From NCBI RefSeq assembly GCF_900183575.1, contig NZ_FXUZ01000006.1:1-64000 (forward strand): a stretch of 64,000 nt of DNA. Reading direction: 5' to 3'. The stretch is from Staphylococcus cornubiensis (lineage in GTDB: Bacteria; Bacillota; Bacilli; Staphylococcales; Staphylococcaceae). Positions 26,955 through 35,059 of the stretch are shown one piece after another. The notes under the pieces were generated by a model. The model saw only the letters and a list, made by a program, of their open reading frames with translations. It made no database searches and had not been told where the DNA came from. The position numbers and the translations under genes are program-made. How positions within the stretch are numbered: the stretch's first letter is position 1; each line of letters opens with the position of its first letter.

Positions 26955-27974
26955 ATGACAACAATTAAAATTGGACAAGTTGGTTTGGGACGTTTAGGAA
27001 GAGTACACGCTCAAAATGTTGTGAATCATATCCCGAATGCTGAATTATGGGCTGTAGCTTCAATTGTACAAGAAGAGTTGGATTTTGCACGAAATGTTCT
27101 TGAGGTACCTCATTGCTATGATTCGTATACAGATATGATAAATAATGAAGATTTAGATGCAGTCATTATTGTTTCACCAAGTGGATTTCATACAGTGCAA
27201 ATTACTCAGGCATTAGATAAAGGATTGCATGTATTTTCTGAAAAACCGATTGGACTAGAAATGAGAAGTATTGAAAATGTAGTTCAAAAGATTGAAGAAA
27301 AACAAGATTTAGTATTTCAATTAGGTTTTATGAGAAGGTTTGATGCATCTTACCAATATGCGAAAGCGTTGATTGAAAGCGGCGAATTAGGAGATTTAAC
27401 CTCTATAAGATGTTATGGTATCGATCCTAATTCTGGCCTTGAGTCGTTTATCTCATTTGTGAGTAATGCAGCTAGTGGTGGTATTTTCCTTGATATGTCT
27501 ATTCATGATATCGATTTAATTAGATGGTTTTCTAATTCAGAATTTAAGTCTGTATATGCATTAGGAAATAATATTGCCGCACCTAAATTATCAGAGTATT
27601 CAGAAATTGAAACAGGTGCTTGTCTTGCTGAATTAGAAAATGAAGTCATTGCATATCTGTTAGCAGGTAGAAATGCAATGCATGGCTATCACGTTGAAAC
27701 TGAACTGATTGGGACTAAAGGCATGTTAAGAATTGGCAATGCGCCGGAAAAAAACTTAGTTACACTTTATGACCAAAATGGTGTCGTACGACCAACTTCT
27801 CATCATTTTCCTGAGCGCTTTAGAGAAGCGTTTATCACTGAAATACAAGCGTTTGTTGATGCAATTATAGGTGATAAAAATTCCATTGTTACAGGGTTAG
27901 ACGGATTAAAAAGTACTGAAGTAGCAATTGCAATGCAAAAGTCATTTGATGAGAAGAAAGTAATTTATCTATGA
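26955..27974 (+). CDS. Gfo/Idh/MocA inositol dehydrogenase (first of two)
   Basis: 339 residues. The N-terminal Rossmann motif is GQVGLGRLGRVHAQN; SEKPIG holds the catalytic Lys and DMSIHDIDLIRW the catalytic Asp/His. The C-terminal alpha/beta domain closes with ITEIQAFVDAI. It oxidises an inositol isomer to inosose with NAD. It differs clearly from the second dehydrogenase at 30517, so one may serve myo-inositol and the other scyllo- or chiro-inositol. It sits between iolD and iolE, the place of iolG in several operons, but the second copy looks more like the common IolG. Confidence 0.82.
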   Translation: MTTIKIGQVGLGRLGRVHAQNVVNHIPNAELWAVASIVQEELDFARNVLEVPHCYDSYTDMINNEDLDAVIIVSPSGFHTVQITQALDKGLHVFSEKPIGLEMRSIENVVQKIEEKQDLVFQLGFMRRFDASYQYAKALIESGELGDLTSIRCYGIDPNSGLESFISFVSNAASGGIFLDMSIHDIDLIRWFSNSEFKSVYALGNNIAAPKLSEYSEIETGACLAELENEVIAYLLAGRNAMHGYHVETELIGTKGMLRIGNAPEKNLVTLYDQNGVVRPTSHHFPERFREAFITEIQAFVDAIIGDKNSIVTGLDGLKSTEVAIAMQKSFDEKKVIYL

Positions 27975-27984
27975 GGTGAGAGAA

Positions 27985-28866
27985 GTGACACAATTTATTA
28001 AATATGCATGTGCACCGATTGCATGGACAAATGATGACTTACCAGAATTAGGGAAAGAAAATTCTTTTGAACAATGTATTAGCGAAATGGCGCTTGCTGG
28101 ATATGAAGGCACAGAAATCGGTAATAAATACCCAAAAGATGCAGAAGTGTTAAAAACTTATTTAAAGCCAAGAAATCTATCGGTAGCAAGTGCGTGGTTA
28201 AGTTTATATTTGACTACAAAACCTTACGAAGAAACCGAAAAAGCTTTTATTAAGCATATGAACTTTTTAAAAGCATTGGGTGCAAGAGTCATTGTTGTCT
28301 CAGAGCAAGGTAAAAGTATCCAAGGTGATATCACTTGTCCATTGTTTTTATCTAAACCTATTTTTAATGATATTGAATGGGAAAGGCTAGTTGATGGTTT
28401 GCATCGTTTAGGATCAATTGCCCGAGATAATGACATGAAAATTGTTTATCACCATCATATGGGAACAGGAGTGCAAACAACAGAAGAAATAAAGAAATTA
28501 ATGGAATTAACTGATCCAAAGTTTGTTTCTTTGTTATATGATACAGGGCATTTACATTTTTCTGGTGAAGATATTATGGAAATCTTTCATTTATTTAAGG
28601 AGAGAATCCATCATATTCATTTTAAAGACACGCGTGGACCGATTGTTGAGAGAGTTAAGAATGAGAATCTTTCATTTTTAGAAGCGGTAAAACAAGGTGC
28701 ATTTACAGTTCCAGGAGACGGTGATATTGATTTTAAACCGATTTTGGAAATGATTTATGAATCGAACTATTCTGGATGGATTGTAGTAGAAGCTGAACAA
28801 GATCCTGCAGTTGCTAATCCATTCTTGTATGCGAAAAAGGCGAAAGAGTATATCAATGCGATATAA
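27985..28866 (+). CDS. iolE: Inosose (2-keto-myo-inositol) dehydratase
   Basis: 293 residues if started at the GTG at 27985, which follows GAGGTG; a GTG at 27976 is also possible. It is an AP-endonuclease-2-type TIM barrel: YEGTEIG near 36, KIVYHHHMGTGVQT, LYDTGHLHFSG, HIHFKDTR and the C-terminal VPGDGDIDFKPILEMI with WIVVEAEQDPA, a diagnostic IolE ending. Metal ligands are in the conserved Glu/Asp/His positions. It removes water from inosose to give the dione used by IolD. Confidence 0.92.
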   Translation: MTQFIKYACAPIAWTNDDLPELGKENSFEQCISEMALAGYEGTEIGNKYPKDAEVLKTYLKPRNLSVASAWLSLYLTTKPYEETEKAFIKHMNFLKALGARVIVVSEQGKSIQGDITCPLFLSKPIFNDIEWERLVDGLHRLGSIARDNDMKIVYHHHMGTGVQTTEEIKKLMELTDPKFVSLLYDTGHLHFSGEDIMEIFHLFKERIHHIHFKDTRGPIVERVKNENLSFLEAVKQGAFTVPGDGDIDFKPILEMIYESNYSGWIVVEAEQDPAVANPFLYAKKAKEYINAI

Positions 28867-28911
28867 AAATTGAATATTTAGGGAGCTACATGCTTCTAAG
28901 GGGTGGAAAAT

Positions 28912-30516
28912 ATGGGTTTATTTTCAATTATTTCTTTTGTTTTAGTGATTACTTTAGTTGGTTTTTATGCCTTTTTAAGAAGTAGAAAAATAGACACTAA
29001 AAATACTGATGGTTTCTTTATGGGTGGGAGAAGCTTAACTGCATTTACCATTGCTTCAACTATCATTATGACAAACTTATCTACTGAGCAAATTGTTGGT
29101 CAGAACGGTCAAAGTTTTACAGCTGGGATGGAAGTAATGGCATGGGAAGTTACTTCAGCTATAGCTATTGTTATTTTAGCATGGGTATTCTTACCTAAAT
29201 ATTTCAGGTATGGCATTGACACGATATCTGATTTTGTTGAATTACGCTATGATTCGTTTACTAAAAAATTAGTATCAATGTTATTTATATTTACTTATGT
29301 CGTTTCATTTTTACCTGTTGTACTTTATTCAGGTGCGCTAGTATTCAATAAAATTTTTAATGTAAGTGGCATTTTAAATATTAGCAACACAACAGCCGTT
29401 ATTTTAATCTCTACAATTATTGGTGTTGTCGGAATTATATACTTATTTATTGGCGGACTATCATTGAGTGCCCATAGTGACTCGATTTATGGAGTCGGAC
29501 TGCTTATTGGAGGTCTTTCAATACCTATCTTAGGACTGATTATTTTTGGAGACGGTAGCTTTTTACAAGGTTTTGATAAAGTGGTTCAAAATACACCTGA
29601 AAAATTGAACTCAATTGGTGCTATTGATTCAAAAATTGTTCCTTGGCCTACTTTATTCTTTGGAATGTTCTTTAATAACTTATTCTTCTGGTGTACAAAC
29701 CAGATGATTGTTCAAAAGGCACTTGCAGGTCAAAGCTTAAAAGAGGCTCAAAAAGGCGCAATGTATGTCGGTATGTTTAAAATTTTTGGTGCGTTATTCC
29801 TAGTTTTTCCAGGAATACTCGCTTTCAATATGTTAGGCAGTCAAGTCGACAATCCTGATAATGCATATCCTATGTTAGTTAATGAAGTTTTACCTGAGTG
29901 GGCATATGGATTATTTGGAGCAGTAATTTTTGGTGCAATTTTAAGTTCATTTGTTGGATCGTTAAATAGTACAGCAACACTATTCTCATTAGACTTTTAC
30001 AAATCAGTTATCAATAAAGAAGCGTCTAACGAGAAAGTTTCTAGAGTCGGCCGCATTATGACTGTTGTAGTAGGGATTATTGTTGTTATTCTTGCACCGA
30101 TGATTTCTCTTTTCCCGCAAGGCTTATACGCTGTTGTACAAGAATTTAACGGTGTTTACAACATGCCTTTATTGGTTTTAATTCTAGTCGGTTTCTTTGC
30201 TAAACGCACTTCTCACCAAGGTGCCAAAGTGATGTTTATTTTCCACATCGCAATGTATGCGCTTTCAAAAGTATTGTTGACTGACATTCATTTCTTATAC
30301 GTATTAAGCGTACTATTCTTTATAGATTTATTGATTTTATTAATCTTTAACAAAATTAAACCTTCTAATGCGTTTGATTTTGATGCCAATTACGCAAAAG
30401 TAGACATTACACCATGGAAACATCGTTATGTTGTTGGCGTCATTATTATCATTATTGTAATTGTGACTTATACAATCTTTTCACCACTTGTATTAGCAGG
30501 AATAGGAGGAAACTAA
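28912..30516 (+). CDS. Sodium:solute symporter (SSS/SLC5 family), probable inositol uptake
   Basis: 534 residues from the ATG behind AAGGGGTGG. It is a polytopic protein of about 14 helices with SSS features: FFMGGRSLTAFTIASTIIMTNLS, GQNGQSF, WVFLPKYFRYGIDTISDFVE, and a later GAILSSFVGSLNSTATLFSLDFYK. It resembles the SGLT/inositol branch rather than the MFS carriers IolT/IolF of B. subtilis. It lies inside the iol operon, so inositol is the likely substrate. Confidence 0.88.
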   Translation: MGLFSIISFVLVITLVGFYAFLRSRKIDTKNTDGFFMGGRSLTAFTIASTIIMTNLSTEQIVGQNGQSFTAGMEVMAWEVTSAIAIVILAWVFLPKYFRYGIDTISDFVELRYDSFTKKLVSMLFIFTYVVSFLPVVLYSGALVFNKIFNVSGILNISNTTAVILISTIIGVVGIIYLFIGGLSLSAHSDSIYGVGLLIGGLSIPILGLIIFGDGSFLQGFDKVVQNTPEKLNSIGAIDSKIVPWPTLFFGMFFNNLFFWCTNQMIVQKALAGQSLKEAQKGAMYVGMFKIFGALFLVFPGILAFNMLGSQVDNPDNAYPMLVNEVLPEWAYGLFGAVIFGAILSSFVGSLNSTATLFSLDFYKSVINKEASNEKVSRVGRIMTVVVGIIVVILAPMISLFPQGLYAVVQEFNGVYNMPLLVLILVGFFAKRTSHQGAKVMFIFHIAMYALSKVLLTDIHFLYVLSVLFFIDLLILLIFNKIKPSNAFDFDANYAKVDITPWKHRYVVGVIIIIIVIVTYTIFSPLVLAGIGGN

Positions 30517-31518
30517 ATGAAATTAACAATAGGCGTTATCGGTGCAGGAAGAATTGGACAACTCCACATCGATTATCTTAGAAAACATCCGAATATTAGA
30601 ATCAAATGGGTATCGGATATCAACTGTGAACAACTCAAAGATTGGATTGAACAGCAAGGTATAGAAAAAAGTACAAAACAGCACGAAGATATTTTGAATG
30701 ACCCTGAAGTTGATGCTGTCATTATTTGTTCCCCTACAGATACACATGTAGATATTATTAAAGCAGCTTGTGAAAAAGGGAAGCACATCTTCTGTGAAAA
30801 GCCAATCAGCCTAACTTTATCTGAATCATTAGAAGCAGTTAAGTGTGTTGAAAAAGCAGGAGTTAAGTTACAGATGGGCTTCAATAGACGGTTTGATCGA
30901 AACTTCTCAACACTTCAAAAAGCTTTAAAGGATCGTTCACTTGGGGAAATTCAATCTTTAAGAATTACATCAAGAGACCCTGCACCACCACCAATTGAAT
31001 ATGTTAAACATTCAGGTGGACTATTTATGGATATGTCTATTCATGATTTTGATATGGCACGTTATCTTATGCAATCAGAAGTTGTAGAAGTTTATGCCAA
31101 AGGGGCTGCACTTGTAAATCCAGAACTTAAAGAAATTGGTGATATCGATACAGCTATCGTTACACTTACTTTTGAAAATGGTGCTTTATGTGTTATAGAA
31201 AATTGTCGAAGAAGCGTTTATGGTTATGATCAACGTATAGAAGTTCTGGGGGATAAAGGTTCAATCACTGCTGGAAATGAAAATACGAATACACTCACAT
31301 TTGCTTATGCAGATGGTATCAAACAAGATAATCCGCCTTTCTTCTTTTTAGAACGTTATAAAAAAGCATATGAAATCGAAATGAATGCTTTTATAGAGTC
31401 GATTTTGAATGATGAAAATGTTTCATGTTCAATTATGGATGGATTAAAAGCACAAGAAATTGCTGAAAAATGTAAAGAATCATTAATTAAAGGTGTACCA
31501 GTAAAAATCAATTCATAA
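30517..31518 (+). CDS. iolG: Inositol 2-dehydrogenase, IolG-like (second Gfo/Idh/MocA protein)
   Basis: 333 residues starting directly after the symporter stop, with AGGAGG ahead. The Rossmann motif is GVIGAGRIGQLHIDYL; FCEKPIS carries the catalytic Lys; SRDPAPPPIEYV and GGLFMDMSIHDFDMARYL are typical of inositol 2-dehydrogenases from many bacteria. It likely performs the first oxidation of myo-inositol to 2-inosose. The division of labour with the dehydrogenase at 26955 cannot be read from sequence. Confidence 0.85.
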   Translation: MKLTIGVIGAGRIGQLHIDYLRKHPNIRIKWVSDINCEQLKDWIEQQGIEKSTKQHEDILNDPEVDAVIICSPTDTHVDIIKAACEKGKHIFCEKPISLTLSESLEAVKCVEKAGVKLQMGFNRRFDRNFSTLQKALKDRSLGEIQSLRITSRDPAPPPIEYVKHSGGLFMDMSIHDFDMARYLMQSEVVEVYAKGAALVNPELKEIGDIDTAIVTLTFENGALCVIENCRRSVYGYDQRIEVLGDKGSITAGNENTNTLTFAYADGIKQDNPPFFFLERYKKAYEIEMNAFIESILNDENVSCSIMDGLKAQEIAEKCKESLIKGVPVKINS

Positions 31519-31530
31519 AGGGGGACTTAT

Positions 31531-32370
31531 ATGAAAGAGGCATTAACTAAAGCCTATAAAGCACATTATGCAGTTCCTCAAATCAATGTTAATGGATTAA
31601 TTTGGGTTGAAGGGATTCTTTTAGCAGCTGAAAAAAAGCAATCACCTATCATACTTGGAACGACCGATAAAATTATTGACTTTTTAGGTGGTTATGATTT
31701 TATTAATCAATTGATTCGTCTAAAGGCTAAGAGTTTAAATATTACGATACCCTATTTTGTACATTTAGATCACGGGAGCTCAGTAGAATCCTGCTATCAA
31801 GCTATCGATGCAGGTTATGATTCTATCATGTATGATGGTTCGCAATTACCGTTAAATGATAATATTTCTAACACTAATAAAGTGGTTAAATATGCACATG
31901 AAAGAGGTCTCAATACGGAAGGTGAAATTGGAGCCATTGGGGGTAATGAAGATGAAATGGTACATCAAATTGCCTATGCTTCAATAGCAGAGTGTCTAGA
32001 AATTGTGAGACAAACGCATATTGACAGTCTGGCTCCGGCTCTCGGATCAGTTCATGGAAGATATAAAGGTAAACCACAATTAGGTTTTGATGTAATGCAA
32101 GAGCTTAACAAGAAATTAGAAATGCCACTTGTACTACATGGTGCTTCTGGACTATCTGATAATGATTTAAGAAAAGCAATTCAGTATGGGCATAGTAAGA
32201 TTAATTTTAATACAGAAATCAATCTTGAGTGGAGCTCAAAATTACGCGCAATACTTAATGAAGATAAAGAAGTCTTTAATCCTAAAGCAATACTTTCTCC
32301 TACAATCAAGACAATCCAAAGTACTGTAGAGAATATTATTGATAAATGTGGTTCTGCAAATAAAGCATAA
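31531..32370 (+). CDS. iolJ: 2-deoxy-5-keto-gluconate-6-phosphate aldolase
   Basis: 279 residues, a class II (zinc) aldolase of the FbaA/IolJ type. Motifs: VPQINVNGLIWVEGIL, VHLDHGSSVESCYQAIDAGY (metal His), SIMYDGSQLP, and late LVLHGASGL and KINFNTEI. It splits the phosphorylated intermediate into dihydroxyacetone phosphate and malonate semialdehyde. It is the last gene of the operon and is followed by a terminator. iolH, iolI and an MFS transporter are absent. Confidence 0.92.
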   Translation: MKEALTKAYKAHYAVPQINVNGLIWVEGILLAAEKKQSPIILGTTDKIIDFLGGYDFINQLIRLKAKSLNITIPYFVHLDHGSSVESCYQAIDAGYDSIMYDGSQLPLNDNISNTNKVVKYAHERGLNTEGEIGAIGGNEDEMVHQIAYASIAECLEIVRQTHIDSLAPALGSVHGRYKGKPQLGFDVMQELNKKLEMPLVLHGASGLSDNDLRKAIQYGHSKINFNTEINLEWSSKLRAILNEDKEVFNPKAILSPTIKTIQSTVENIIDKCGSANKA

Positions 32371-32375
32371 AAATA

Positions 32376-32420
32376 AGCGATGATAACTTGTAAATCATAC
32401 TGGTTGTCATCGCTATTTTG
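32376..32420 (+). terminator. Terminator of the iol operon
   Basis: AGCGATGATAAC (32376-32387) pairs with GTTGTCATCGCT (32402-32413) and is followed by ATTTTG. Confidence 0.78.
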
Positions 32421-32673
32421 ATATTAAATTACACAGTCTTTTTCATAAAAAACTACCACTGCATCATACCTTGTTGGAAATGGTATGGATACAGTAGCAG
32501 TTACAGGGTCGACGTCTAAAACTGTACACTTCATTTAATTTAAGATAAGTAAACTGACATAGATGATGGAATTAATTTTTGAATACTTTCACTGCATCGA
32601 TTATGGTGGCAACTTATCCTCATTAACTCGCTTACGTCGTCACACTGTATGGTGTCAAACTCTTGGTGATTGT
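32421..32673. other. Short intergenic stretch with possible coding scraps, no gene seen
   Basis: Between the iol terminator and the convergent decarboxylase-like gene there is ordinary sequence with a short frame that reads like part of a protein (VGNGMDTVAVTGSTSKTVHF) but stops at once. It may be a relic; nothing firm can be said. Confidence 0.3.
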
Positions 32674-33360
32674 CTATTCAGGGAAATATTGAATAAACAA
32701 AGGTTCAACTGTTGGACAGATTAATGAAAATCCGTCAAAACTTTGGAATGCTGCACGCGCCGCTATGACGTTGAAGCTCATCACTTTTCCAACAATATGA
32801 TGATATTCTGAAACGAAATAGGCGCTAAACCCAGGAGGATGAATGCCGCTCATTTCATGGGGTGTAAACAAAACTAAAAGGGTGCCTTCGATTTCATTGA
32901 TTGTACGTTCGACTTGAGTTAAAGCAGTAGGATGTGTTCTTTTTGACGATGATGCGGTAACTTTTTGTTTTTCGTAAATACTCAGATGTAAGTCACTAAA
33001 GCGCCCTTGTATCGTCGTCATAGAAAACAATTGATTGCTTTCAAACTTTTGTTTAATTCGTTCAAATACATAAGTATGGTGCATGTCTGTGATGTTAAAA
33101 GTCAATTGAGCATGATAGCGATAAACTGCGCCATAAGGTACTTTCTCTCTACCATTTAAACCATGATGCTCACTGAACTGATTCATATGAACGGGCTGAC
33201 CATCAATAATCACAAAATCGCCATCTGCATGATTTAATGTTCCGAAGCCATAATCACCATAACGTAACAGTTCAGCAATAGTGACTTCACTCTCTAGGTG
33301 TCCTTCTAACAAGCTTTTCATCGTGCCTACTTGATGAATGTAATGACGATATTCTTTCAT
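32674..33360 (-). CDS. Alpha-acetolactate decarboxylase-like protein lacking metal-ligand histidines
   Basis: 228 residues. The family architecture is visible: GTMKSLLEG at the start, GDYGFGTLNHADGDFVIIDG, VPYGAVYRY, RFSDLHLSIYEKQKV, and EIEGTLLVLFTPHEMSGIHPPG. In ordinary BudA/AlsD enzymes the next part is GFHxHF with GGHVLD, where three His bind zinc. Here it reads GFSAYFVSEYHHIVGKVMSF: both His of HxH and the His of GGH are replaced. The acetolactate-to-acetoin reaction is therefore doubtful; the protein may be inactive, use other ligands (the nearby HH), or do something else. AAAGGAGG precedes the ATG. No alsS is adjacent. Confidence 0.8.
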   Translation of the reverse strand: MKEYRHYIHQVGTMKSLLEGHLESEVTIAELLRYGDYGFGTLNHADGDFVIIDGQPVHMNQFSEHHGLNGREKVPYGAVYRYHAQLTFNITDMHHTYVFERIKQKFESNQLFSMTTIQGRFSDLHLSIYEKQKVTASSSKRTHPTALTQVERTINEIEGTLLVLFTPHEMSGIHPPGFSAYFVSEYHHIVGKVMSFNVIAARAAFQSFDGFSLICPTVEPLFIQYFPE

Positions 33361-33767
33361 TGGATCAGCCTCCTTTTCATGTCTTTATACAATATGAAAT
33401 ACTATAGGCGTTCCATTTTAATGTTATACAGCCATTGCCAAAGATAGCAAAGCGCTTCGTTAACGAATAATGTTTTAAAATATATTTTGTTGCTTGCTAT
33501 GTAAAAAGTATAAACGCGTGAAGTGAAAAAATCAACATAATTTTCTGAAAAAATAACATAAAATTTTTGTTAATAGGACATTATGTCTATAATCACGCTA
33601 TTTTATGTCAAAAAATGAACTCGTTATATATATTTCTATACACTTTGTCACGAGAGTTGGTGCGTAATGAGGAAAAAGGAGGATATGTCGACGTGTGTTT
33701 TTATTCATCGTAGGTTGTATCAAATTTGCAAATTCGCCAAAGTAAAAAATATTTGAAAAACATATAA
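33361..33767. other. Intergenic region with a promoter and a possible 23-residue peptide gene
   Basis: TATAAT at 33588-33593, with TTTTTG 18 bases upstream, could start a rightward RNA. Downstream an ATG at 33685 has an excellent AAAGGAGG site. The rest is AT-rich without open frames. Confidence 0.5.
33685..33756 (+). CDS. Possible small peptide or leader ORF
   Basis: 23 residues, MSTCVFIHRRLYQICKFAKV then KNI, with two Cys and a basic middle. The start follows AAAGGAGGAT, one of the best ribosome sites in the region, and a TATAAT box lies about 90 bp upstream. The stop is followed 12 bp later by a large hairpin. It could be a small protein, a leader peptide, or the coding part of a small RNA. 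No family is recognised. Confidence 0.4.
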   Translation: MSTCVFIHRRLYQICKFAKVKNI

Positions 33768-33829
33768 AAGGCAAGAATGTTGACCTATTAGGGTAAAAAA
33801 ATACAATCTTTGGCCAACATACTTGCCTC
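33768..33829 (-). terminator. Terminator hairpin after panE-like gene
   Basis: A long imperfect stem pairs AGGCAAG...ATGTTG...CC (33769-33784) with GG...CAACAT...CTTGCCT (33812-33828). On the reverse strand it is followed by TTTTATATG, suiting the gene ending at 33856. Confidence 0.7.
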
Positions 33830-33855
33830 ATTTAACTTGTTATAAAGTTTAAAGA

Positions 33856-34791
33856 TTATTTGACATGTTTCATTTCTAATTCGTGAATCAAATGTGTTAA
33901 CATTTCGTTGTTTGGTGTAGCAATGCCTAACTCACGACCATACTTCGCGATTTGTCCGTTGAGGTAGTCCACTTCAGTATAACGTCCGTTGTATAAATCT
34001 TGGTGCATTGAAGGGTAATGTAAACCTTGTGCTTCGTTTGGATAAGCAGCTTCAATTTTTTCTAGCAACGCATCCGCACTTAATGATACACCACGCGCAT
34101 CTGCAACTGCGACAATCTCAGCAATAAGAGGCTTCACAATGTCACGTGCTTTGTCATATTGACTAAACTCATTAATTGTTTTGTCTAGAATAGTACAAAG
34201 TGGATTTAAAACACTGTTAAGGGTTGCTTTACTCCAAATAGATTTAAATACGTTATCGCTAATTGTAGCATTTAACTTTGCATCGTTGAACACTTTGTTA
34301 ATGCGTTCTGTGCGTTCATCTGCATGACCATCCGCACGTTGGAATTCGATTGATCCTTGGCCTTCTAATAATAATTGACCTGGTCCACGTAAACCAGCAG
34401 TCCACATTGTCACAGCTAAGAAGATTTGTGTTTTTGGTGCGATATTTGAAAGGCGTTCGTCATGCCCTAAACCATTCATCATAGACAATAATGCGGTATC
34501 TTCATTAATGGCTTTATTGTCATAGAGTGTACGTAACATGTCTTCAGATTGCATCGACTTAGTTAAAATAATGACTAAATCAAATGTTTCGTTCACTTGA
34601 TGTGGCAAAACTGCAGGAATCTCAATTGTATAAGTATCTGTCTCTGTTTGAATTTCAAGACCTTTTTCATTGATTGTATTGACATGGTCTTCCCACATAT
34701 CAATCAATGTTACATCATAACCTGCTTCTTTAATTTGGCTTCCGATACGTCCACCCATAGCGCCCGCGCCAGCAATAGCAATTTTTTGCAT
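33856..34791 (-). CDS. Ketopantoate reductase family protein (PanE/ApbA)
   Basis: 311 residues with AAGGAGG ahead of the ATG. The N-terminal Rossmann motif is IAIAGAGAMGGRIGSQI; family segments DLVIILTKSMQSEDML and LSMMNGLGHDERL follow, and the C-terminal helical domain has SIWSKATLNSVLNPLCTI with the conserved Lys. It would reduce 2-dehydropantoate to pantoate with NADPH in coenzyme A synthesis. ApbA/PanE paralogues are common in staphylococci and some have other substrates; no panB/panC is adjacent, so I leave the symbol open. Confidence 0.85.
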   Translation of the reverse strand: MQKIAIAGAGAMGGRIGSQIKEAGYDVTLIDMWEDHVNTINEKGLEIQTETDTYTIEIPAVLPHQVNETFDLVIILTKSMQSEDMLRTLYDNKAINEDTALLSMMNGLGHDERLSNIAPKTQIFLAVTMWTAGLRGPGQLLLEGQGSIEFQRADGHADERTERINKVFNDAKLNATISDNVFKSIWSKATLNSVLNPLCTILDKTINEFSQYDKARDIVKPLIAEIVAVADARGVSLSADALLEKIEAAYPNEAQGLHYPSMHQDLYNGRYTEVDYLNGQIAKYGRELGIATPNNEMLTHLIHELEMKHVK

Positions 34792-35001
34792 AAAATTATT
34801 CCTCCTTATAAAAAATGGTTACAACTAAAGTGTAATTTTCATTTTTGTATCCGTCAACAGAAATATATTTACAACAATGTAATATGACGGCATAAGTGAA
34901 TTAAAAGTTAAAATAGGCAACAATCAAGTTAAATGTGTTGCTTAAATTGTTGAATCCATCGCCTTTGTTCAGAAATTCGGATAAAACGATAATTTTTAGG
35001 A

Positions 35002-35017
35002 TATTAAGCGCTTACAT
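35002..35017. promoter_or_regulatory. Candidate cre site before uhpT
   Basis: TATTAAGCGCTTACAT keeps the AAGCGCTT core and the right half of the cre consensus, with two mismatches on the left. It lies about 45 bp ahead of the uhpT start in the promoter region, so CcpA could repress uhpT. Confidence 0.5.
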
Positions 35018-35059
35018 ACGGTGCTATAGTGTAGCTAAATGAAGACAGAGGTGAACGAC

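Noticed and set aside
33455..33475. AAAGCGCTT word as a cre site near the decarboxylase-like gene
   Set aside because: Outside the core it misses the conserved TG and CA positions of the cre consensus.
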